This document shows positions 20,201-24,656 of a stretch of DNA of 24,656 nt, one piece after another. How positions within the stretch are numbered: the stretch's first letter is position 1; each line of letters starts with the position of its first letter. The notes under the pieces were generated by a model. That model saw nothing but the letters and a program-made list of their open reading frames with translations. It did no database searches and was not told the DNA's origin. The translations under genes and the position numbers were made by a program. Where the stretch lies: contig DATFYM010000072.1 in the NCBI GenBank assembly GCA_035315065.1, forward strand, positions 1 to 24,656, in the 5' to 3' direction. The DNA comes from DATFYM01 sp035315065 (lineage in GTDB: Bacteria; Acidobacteriota; Terriglobia; UBA7540).

Positions 20201-22619
20201 TGAGACCTATCTCGATTGCATTCCTGACTTGCTCGCTTCCGCCCAGAACTTCCGGCAGATTCGTGCCCGCGTGGCGGGAAACAGAGCCGTTCAAGAGTTG
20301 CTTGGTGTTCGATTTAAAGGTCTCGACACGGCCCTCGGTCCTGTCAAGGGTGCGTTGGCGTTGGCGCAAGCTCTTGCCGCCGGAAAGCTTCCGAAGCACG
20401 CCGCTGACTGGATTCTGTCCGAGGACTATGTCACGCGTGTCCGTCAACTGCGCGACTTGCTGACGAACCTCGCTTTCCGAGGAGACAGGCTGGTGGAGTT
20501 TTGCAGACAAATCACTGCGGTCACGGAAGCGACCGCCTGGCCGGGCAACGCGCAGGAGACCTTGGAAAGGCTGCAGCTGAGAGCAGAAAGGGCTCTGGCG
20601 AATAGGGAAGAATTGCCGCGATGGGTTTACTTCATCCGAGTCCAGGCGGAGAGTCGGGCGATGGGGCTTGCAAGACTGACCAGTTTGGCGGACTCCAGGA
20701 CCTTGGAACCCCAACATCTCGTTCCGGCGTTCCGTTTTCTCTTCCACGATTCTCTGGCGCGAGGCGCTTTCGCGGAGCACCCTGAGCTGTCGCAGTTCAC
20801 TGGGCTCGCTCAGGAGGAGCTGCGCAAGCAGTTCGCCGAATCGGACAAGCAGGCTATCCGGCTGTACCGCGAGCGAGCGGCGTCAATCATTGATCGCCGA
20901 CCAGTTCCCTACGGTAATCACAGCGGCCCCGTTGGGGCGTGGACCAATTTGGCCCTGATTACGCACGAGATCAGTAAGCAGAAGCGCCACATACCGATCC
21001 GCCAATCAGTTCGACGCGCCGGTAACGCCCTACAGGCGCTCAAGCCTTGTTTTATGATGGGACCCCTGTCCGTGGCGCAATACTTGGCGCCAGGGGAATT
21101 ACAGTTCGATCTTATCGTGATGGATGAGGCATCGCAGTTGAAGCCCGAGGATGCTGTCGGGGCAATCGCAAGAGGTGCGCAGATTGTGATTGTTGGCGAT
21201 CCCAAACAGTTGCCGCCTACGAATTTCTTCCAACGAGTAGCTGTGGACTCCACGGAATATGGGGACGAAGATTCCCGCACTGTTGTTGAGGAAGGTGAAA
21301 GCATCTTGGACGTAGCTAGTACCCTGTATCAGCCAGTCCGCCGTCTGCGCTGGCACTATCGATCCAGACATCACAGCCTGATTGCCTTCTCTAACCGCGA
21401 GTTTTACCAGGGTGACCTAGTCATATTCCCCTCCGCCTATCACACGGATGCGGACCTTGGCGTGAAGTACCACCCCGTCTTTGACGGTACTTTTGACAAC
21501 GGCCGCAATGCCCGGGAAGCGGCACTCGTTGTCGAAGCGGTATTCCAGCACATGGAGAGCCAACCCGAGGAGTCCCTAGGCGTAGTTACCCTCAACTTCG
21601 AACAGCGCGAATTGATCGAAGAGTTGCTTGATGAGCGCTTGCGAACGGACCCCTTCGCGTTGGCCTATCAGGAACGAATGAACGCTGGCCCGGAGCCTTT
21701 CTTTGTTAAGAACCTGGAGAACGTCCAAGGCGACGAGCGTGACGTGATATTCATTTCCGTCACATACGGCCCGGACGCAAGGGGTAACCAGTACCTTCGG
21801 TTCGGACCTATCAACGCGTCAAATGGGCATCGCCGGCTAAATGTCCTCTTTACTCGGGCGAAGAAGCGCACCGAGGTCTTTAGCTCTCTCGATCCTGACA
21901 AAATCCACACCAGCGGTGGTAGTCCCTGGGGCCTTCGCGCCCTCAAGCAATATCTCATTTTTGCGCGTACTGGGGTGTTGGACCTGCCCGATGACGGCGG
22001 GGACCAACCGACGAACGATTTCGAACGATCTGTTGGCAGCATGCTCAAGGAAAACGGTTTCGAAGTGGTGCCGCAAGTTGGTGTCGCGGGATTCTTCATC
22101 GACTTGGCTGTGAAACACCCCACTAAGCCGGGGGCCTTTCTCCTGGGCATCGAATGCGATGGTGCGAGCTATCACTCCGGGAGATCAGTACGGGACCGCG
22201 ACCGCCTGCGTCAGGAGATCCTAGAGAACCTGGGCTGGAGGATGTATCGAGTATGGTCGACGGATTGGTTCAAGAGCCGAGGGACAGAGGTTAAGAGGCT
22301 CTTGCGCCACATCGAGGACCTGCTCGTTAACGATCCTGATTACCGTCGTGAAGACGAGAAGGCGAAGAGGGTCGACTCTCTTCGCCAACAGTTGCTCAAT
22401 CTTCGGGAGAACGAGATAAAGGTGGCCTTCCCGGACTGCCCGGCAGAAAAGTGTCTGCTCCGCGAGCCGCTGCTGCTGGAGTTTCTCCGAAGCCGCCCGA
22501 GGACGCGGGACGATTGGTTCCGAATGATTTCATATAGCGCCCGATCGAGTACCGACTCTAGACAAATAGCACAGTACCTTGGCAAGGTCCTGGACATTAT
22601 TGCCAACTCACCGGTATAG
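17283..22619 (+). CDS. DUF4011 / superfamily-1 helicase / Vsr-like nuclease defence protein
   Basis: This is one protein of 1778 residues. An N-terminal DUF4011-like region (about 30-340) carries LEKIRTRLLDLTNRNRLLNF. The SF1 helicase core is split by a roughly 900-residue, largely helical insertion: Walker A GPPGTGKSQT (about 356-365), Walker B LIVMDEASQ (about 1278), GDPKQLPPTN (about 1305), RWHYRSRHHSL (about 1355), ENVQGDERDV (about 1479) and NVLFTRAKKR (about 1520). A Vsr-like PD-(D/E)XK nuclease at about 1577-1690 has FERSVGSML, FIDLAV (Asp), GIECDGASYH (Glu, Asp, His) and GWRMYRVWSTDW. This DUF4011-helicase-Vsr layout resembles a single-gene anti-phage system (reported as Hhe, as I recall). 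It probably senses and cleaves foreign DNA. The start is GTG 17283 or ATG 17289; neither has a clear ribosome site. The frame is intact throughout. Confidence 0.9.
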   Translation: MAMNYNAGADGQEWVAPAPPTPEFPTGPAEGCLEKIRTRLLDLTNRNRLLNFRHATASTLRVVGVNPDAVFRRLLDGEKLAFAPVPEPDLEMTADGVAAETRLSKPTAADYASVLGWRTSYDLEADSSDSDGSRVLPVLHYREGLETLTRKLGSAAKTAIEESGTNMLYLILGFLEWYEADDSQQPRYAPLLSIPVSLERSGGKGRVFESTIEYSGDDFTSNLSLIEKMRRDFAVEIPAVEDEDNPEGYFGRFSDILEHKKRWRIRHQITLSLLSFGKLLMYRDLDPKAWPEVAKHPLVKDLCEGTKNETVTLAEEYLIDAPELQRDVPPLILDADSSQHSALIEALRGRNLVIEGPPGTGKSQTITNLIAAAMAKGKTVLFVAEKLAALEVVRRRLEEAGLGAFCLELHSHKTKKHALLNDIAARLKAQGAFREPRDLDQHVARAEENKRLLTRYVDLINSRIGSFDATVFEILWARERFYRDLPFTCQLALSIRDALRLTRTQYAQREQFLSLYAQHLTTVFHACSEIAEHPWGWVVKSLTFEEEERLFELLGDFLEALGELKVLCQTLKQTVAISLDQTIGGAHYARELLAEIPETAQELDLNLLEPCRDAQCREMLRGFVGELEEAAAMLQTLGAVCTHLEVLLQEDKAQCVATAFDVINAMELGKLTYSQLRDLLSSRKAAEATLSEAESCLADLQVALGFESPLDLQGVALMANCFRLLEDAPLEVLHLRRASFESDGATQVVRNAAEEARILREKHDELSKRFDLSTAMAVPDLIQLAEHARTLEQAGVLQVWFGRGYRRAAKMHRRIALIRQKRSRDAMARDFRAIADYGHGREQFESRTLYREILGPHFRGMDTGWDELDLLLGWYESVFTLLPGDDLPATQFRELLLKARTNRLKALRATLASHEKSRAILGQLQKAIPEAAKAVSSAAPTSLRIPELLGQLAEANAKLEKVVDTLGSVGLTDETYLDCIPDLLASAQNFRQIRARVAGNRAVQELLGVRFKGLDTALGPVKGALALAQALAAGKLPKHAADWILSEDYVTRVRQLRDLLTNLAFRGDRLVEFCRQITAVTEATAWPGNAQETLERLQLRAERALANREELPRWVYFIRVQAESRAMGLARLTSLADSRTLEPQHLVPAFRFLFHDSLARGAFAEHPELSQFTGLAQEELRKQFAESDKQAIRLYRERAASIIDRRPVPYGNHSGPVGAWTNLALITHEISKQKRHIPIRQSVRRAGNALQALKPCFMMGPLSVAQYLAPGELQFDLIVMDEASQLKPEDAVGAIARGAQIVIVGDPKQLPPTNFFQRVAVDSTEYGDEDSRTVVEEGESILDVASTLYQPVRRLRWHYRSRHHSLIAFSNREFYQGDLVIFPSAYHTDADLGVKYHPVFDGTFDNGRNAREAALVVEAVFQHMESQPEESLGVVTLNFEQRELIEELLDERLRTDPFALAYQERMNAGPEPFFVKNLENVQGDERDVIFISVTYGPDARGNQYLRFGPINASNGHRRLNVLFTRAKKRTEVFSSLDPDKIHTSGGSPWGLRALKQYLIFARTGVLDLPDDGGDQPTNDFERSVGSMLKENGFEVVPQVGVAGFFIDLAVKHPTKPGAFLLGIECDGASYHSGRSVRDRDRLRQEILENLGWRMYRVWSTDWFKSRGTEVKRLLRHIEDLLVNDPDYRREDEKAKRVDSLRQQLLNLRENEIKVAFPDCPAEKCLLREPLLLEFLRSRPRTRDDWFRMISYSARSSTDSRQIAQYLGKVLDIIANSPV

Positions 22620-22786
22620 CCAACCATAATCGCCCGCGCTCGGCGTCAATCTGCCCCTCCCGAGGTCTTATGGCCTCCCACCAAGCGCGTGACTAATCGT
22701 GATTGCGACTCGTTAGCTAGCTAGTTGCTCGACCTCGCGGAACGGTGTAGCCTGTCCTTAGGCGGTGAGGAATAAAAGACTACCAC

Positions 22787-22999
22787 GTGAACATTTTCTT
22801 CGGCGAGGAAAACGGCGGACACATCGGCGACATCCCCGATATTCCCCACTGTACGGCTTTTGGCGAAACGCCGGCGCAGGCCCTGGCCGAGGTTCTCAAA
22901 GCCAAGGCTGCCTGGATCGAAGCGGCCAGAGCCGAGGGCAAGCCAATTCCTCCACCTACTTTCAGGCCAGTCATTTATCAAGTAAGGGTCCCTGCCTGA
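22787..22999 (+). CDS. HicB-like orphan antitoxin with altered start
   Basis: The 70 residues from GTG 22787 (VNIFFGEENGGHIGDIPDIPHCTAFGETPAQALAEV, then AKAAWIEAARAEGKPIPPP) are a compact HicB-type antitoxin. Relatives usually begin M-K-D-Y-H-V-N-I-F-F. The matching codons here are ATA-AAA-GAC-TAC-CAC-GTG from 22772, with an in-frame TGA just upstream at 22766-22768. The natural ATG therefore appears changed to ATA. GAGG at 22767-22770 is placed for the 22772 start, not for GTG 22787. No HicA partner is seen on either side. Expression may be weak or lost. Confidence 0.75.
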   Translation: MNIFFGEENGGHIGDIPDIPHCTAFGETPAQALAEVLKAKAAWIEAARAEGKPIPPPTFRPVIYQVRVPA

Positions 23000-23156
23000 C
23001 TCCGTCGCGCTACGTTCGTGTCGCCGCGCGGCTTGTAGCGTGTCCACCACCGTAGTGCGCCTCGCTTCAAGGGACTCATCAACAGAAAGGTGCTATCATT
23101 GTCCCGGTGGCTCTTTGGCAGCATCCGGGAGCCATCATGCTGATCGAGATAAACGC

Positions 23157-23411
23157 ATGTCCCCGACGTCCGCCGACGCTACCAAAGAACACGCCCATGA
23201 GCTGATTGACCGCTTGCCGCCGGCGCAACTGGCGGCGGTCGCCAGCCTCCTTGAAGCCATGCTGGAGCCCCTTTCCCAGGCGATCGCCGGCATGCCGATC
23301 GAGGAGCAAGAGATCACTCCCGAAACGGCCGCCGACATCGACCGCGCCCGCGCTTCCATCGAGCGCGGTGAAGGCATCCCGCATGAGGCAATTCTTCGCG
23401 AGTTCGGGTAG
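23157..23411 (+). CDS. Small antitoxin-like protein
   Basis: The 84 residues begin with MSPTSADATKEHAHELIDRLP. They show EHAHELIDRLPPAQLAAVASLLEAMLEP followed by an acidic centre (EEQEITPETAADIDRARASIERGEGIPHEAIL) and REFG at the C-terminus. This 'LIDRLP..Q...V..LLE' plus '..IPHEE.L.EFG' pattern is common in orphan antitoxin-like proteins. I know no defined function. The frame opens at 23040, but ATG 23157 begins the conserved part. No partner toxin follows; a palindromic element begins at the stop codon. Confidence 0.7.
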   Translation: MSPTSADATKEHAHELIDRLPPAQLAAVASLLEAMLEPLSQAIAGMPIEEQEITPETAADIDRARASIERGEGIPHEAILREFG

Positions 23412-23550
23412 TGTCCTGATCTGGCCTGGGAGCGCGGGCGTCCCACCCGCTCTTGCGCTCAACGCCAAATAAGGCCGCCAGTGGAGCGTGTCCCGCCGTA
23501 GAAGAGCGGGCGGGGACGCCCGCGCTCCCAGGCCAGAATTAGGACAGCAC
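23411..23550. repeat. Long GC-rich palindromic element
   Basis: The left arm (about 23411-23454) carries GTGTCCTGATCTGGCCTGGG and GCGCGGGCGTCCCACCCGCTCTT. The right arm (about 23501-23550) is its near-perfect complement, ending AGGACAGCAC. About 45 bases separate them. The arms can form a stem of roughly 40 pairs. The sequence has the look of a MITE or large REP element. It starts at the last base of the antitoxin-like gene's TAG and ends 14 bases before the 3' end of the DUF1330 gene. Confidence 0.85.
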
Positions 23551-23563
23551 TTGTCCTGCTCCG

Positions 23564-23953
23564 TCACTGGGGGGTGAGGCCTTCGACGATAAACAGGCGG
23601 GTCTTCGCTGAGCTTTGCCTGATGGGCTTGATCGCCTCATAGGCTGGCGAATCGTACCACTCGCGCGCTTTCTCTGCGCTATCGAAAGCGATCACCACGA
23701 TGCGCTTTGGCGGTTCGCCCTCGAGAGCCTGGGTCTTGCCGCCACGAACGAGATACTGGTGATTGAAAGGCGCCAGCGTTTCCGGCACTTTCTCCGCATA
23801 TTTCTGCATGTTAGTGGGGTCCGTTACGTCGACTTCCGCGATGACGTAGGCAGGCGGCGTCTTCGCTTGCTGCGCATGAATTGCCTCAGCACCCGCAACG
23901 CCGATCGAGGCGCCAGCCAGCACGGCCACCGCCAGCTTGTGGTTCGTCTTCAT
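23564..23953 (-). CDS. Secreted DUF1330 protein
   Basis: DUF1330 is a small dimeric alpha/beta-barrel (ferredoxin-like) family of uncertain function. The 129 residues include a signal peptide (KLAVAVLAGASIGVAGAEAIHA, probable cleavage after AHA near residue 27). The domain follows: YVIAEVDVTDPTNMQKYAEKVPETL, then YLVRGGKTQALEG, RIVVIAFDSAEKAREWYDSPAYEAIKPIR and TRLFIVEG. Export is notable because most members are cytosolic. ATG 23953 has GGAGGAAC 5 bases upstream. The longer frame to 24040 is not needed. It is convergent with the antitoxin-like gene. Confidence 0.88.
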   Translation of the reverse strand: MKTNHKLAVAVLAGASIGVAGAEAIHAQQAKTPPAYVIAEVDVTDPTNMQKYAEKVPETLAPFNHQYLVRGGKTQALEGEPPKRIVVIAFDSAEKAREWYDSPAYEAIKPIRQSSAKTRLFIVEGLTPQ

Positions 23954-24184
23954 GGGTTGTTCCTCCCCCGTGTATTTTTGCGAACAAGCACCAGCCCGTA
24001 CAATGTGCTCGTCGAGATTGGAACACACCTCGTTGGGCAAAGTCCACCGCTTGGTCCCGCGCGATCAACGACGGGCCATTGCCAGGGTGCTGAGAACCCT
24101 GTCCGGAGCGGTTTTCGTAGCGGCGCCCTTTAGAGCTTGCCCTGAGCGAAGCGAAGGGGCGGTACGTTGAATTCACTAAGATGC

Positions 24185-24198
24185 CCGGCTAAAGCCGG
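24185..24198. repeat. CCGGCT-AA-AGCCGG hairpin in intergenic gap
   Basis: The 389-base gap 23954-24342 contains this perfect short palindrome within a GCCCGGCTAAAGCCGGCC context, and a GCCCTGAGCGAAGCGAAGG stretch at about 24139-24157. Both resemble common dispersed intergenic sequences. No gene is supported in the gap. Confidence 0.5.
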
Positions 24199-24308
24199 CC
24201 TCTACGAGGGCCAAAAGGGTCCTTCACTAGCCTGTTAGATTAACGTGTCGCCGAGGGCGAGCCGGTCGAGGCTATTGGCGCTGGCTAATCCGTAGCCTAA
24301 GAAAAACA

Positions 24309-24337
24309 TTGATACCGTATCCAGAATGTTATACTAT
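24309..24337 (+). promoter_or_regulatory. Promoter giving a leaderless transcript
   Basis: TTGATA at 24309-24314 and TACTAT at 24332-24337 have ideal 17-base spacing. The ATG of the next gene is only 5 bases after the -10, so the predicted start site coincides with the start codon. No ribosome site is present. Confidence 0.5.
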
Positions 24338-24342
24338 ATCTC

Positions 24343-24656
24343 ATGGCTAACGACGAAGGTATCTCCAAGCCCGCTTTAAGCTCGGCGCGGCTGGCCGCCA
24401 ACCGGCGCAATGCCCAGAAATCTACCGGCCCCAAAACCAAGGCGGGAAAGCGCCGCGTCGCTTTGAACGCCCGCCGCCTTGGCCTCGCTCCGCCCGAGAT
24501 CGAGCGGCAATTGCAAGCGCGCGGCGAAGACCCGCGCGATTTCCGCCGCCTGCATCGCGACGTGGCAGCCCTCTTCCCGCCCCAGGACGTCACTGGCGAG
24601 GCTGCGGTGCGATTGCTGGCCATGACTTGGTGGGAGAAGGCGCGGCGCATCCGCAA
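24343..24656 (+). CDS. Hypothetical protein with ANRRNAQKSTGPKT motif, 3' end outside window
   Basis: The frame is open from ATG 24343 to the last base (104 codons plus 2 bases). The N-terminus contains AANRRNAQKSTGPKTKAGK followed by a Leu-Asn-Ala-type helix (VALNARRLGLAPPE). This 'AN..NAQ.STGP.T..GK...NAL.HGL' signature is widespread in small bacterial proteins of unknown function. It is often found on acidobacterial and planctomycete genomes as many paralogues. The following part (FRRLHRDVAALFPPQDVTGE, then RLLAMTWWEKARRIR) is predicted helical and fits the family. The overlapping minus-strand open frame is a codon-bias shadow. Confidence 0.75.
   Translation, partial: MANDEGISKPALSSARLAANRRNAQKSTGPKTKAGKRRVALNARRLGLAPPEIERQLQARGEDPRDFRRLHRDVAALFPPQDVTGEAAVRLLAMTWWEKARRIR

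Noticed and set aside
24297..24656. Minus-strand frame at the right end
   Set aside because: The plus frame starting at 24343 has the recognisable NAQKSTGP motif and a good promoter. The minus product is Arg/Ser-rich without motifs.
1..24656. tRNA or rRNA genes
   Set aside because: No cloverleaf with a T-loop GTTCRANNC pattern or conserved rRNA block was seen; apparent GGTTCGA strings lie inside coding genes.

Overview
The window looks like part of a GC-rich bacterial chromosome, most likely an acidobacterium. This is an inference from four things: the Hanks-type kinase with FHA and PP2C partners, the secreted protein with a small beta-barrel-like domain, the many toxin-antitoxin genes, and the dense intergenic heptanucleotide repeats. 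No rRNA, tRNA, CRISPR array or transposase was recognised.

Layout. (1) 1-3483: a phosphorylation-signalling cluster on the + strand, with an FHA protein (5' end outside the window), a PP2C phosphatase and a membrane Ser/Thr kinase. (2) 3484-12399: metabolic genes, namely ADP-glucose pyrophosphorylase (glgC), a chlorite dismutase/HemQ-family protein, a methylenetetrahydrofolate reductase-family protein, a MoaD-MoaE fusion, an inositol monophosphatase, a metallophosphoesterase, a frameshifted four-helix-bundle (S23/IVP) gene and an aldehyde dehydrogenase. The gaps between them hold 7-bp-period repeats and palindromic elements. (3) 12500-17280: a toxin-antitoxin island with higBA, a secreted hypothetical protein, hicBA, mazE plus a frameshifted mazF, a DUF433/DUF5615 pair and an antitoxin-like orphan. 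(4) 17283-22619: one 1778-residue DUF4011 / superfamily-1 helicase / Vsr-like nuclease protein, a probable stand-alone anti-phage gene. (5) 22620-24656: two orphan antitoxin-like genes, a palindromic element, a secreted DUF1330 protein and the start of a gene that runs off the right end.

The main unexplained structure is the repeat system. Heptanucleotide arrays of several sequence families sit at or over the 3' ends of most genes from glgC to the aldehyde dehydrogenase. They supply the last codons and stop codons of at least three genes. On the sense strand some arrays read as GGGAAYA repeats able to form G-quadruplexes. Many are paired as inverted arms. A roughly 140-bp palindromic element occurs twice in opposite orientations, each time just upstream of a gene. 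A separate 65-bp direct repeat occurs three times inside the toxin-antitoxin island, each time after a CCCTGT-type tract. Together with the helicase-nuclease, this makes positions 12500-23550 a defence/mobile-type region with several recently damaged genes: mazF, a HicB start codon and the four-helix-bundle gene.
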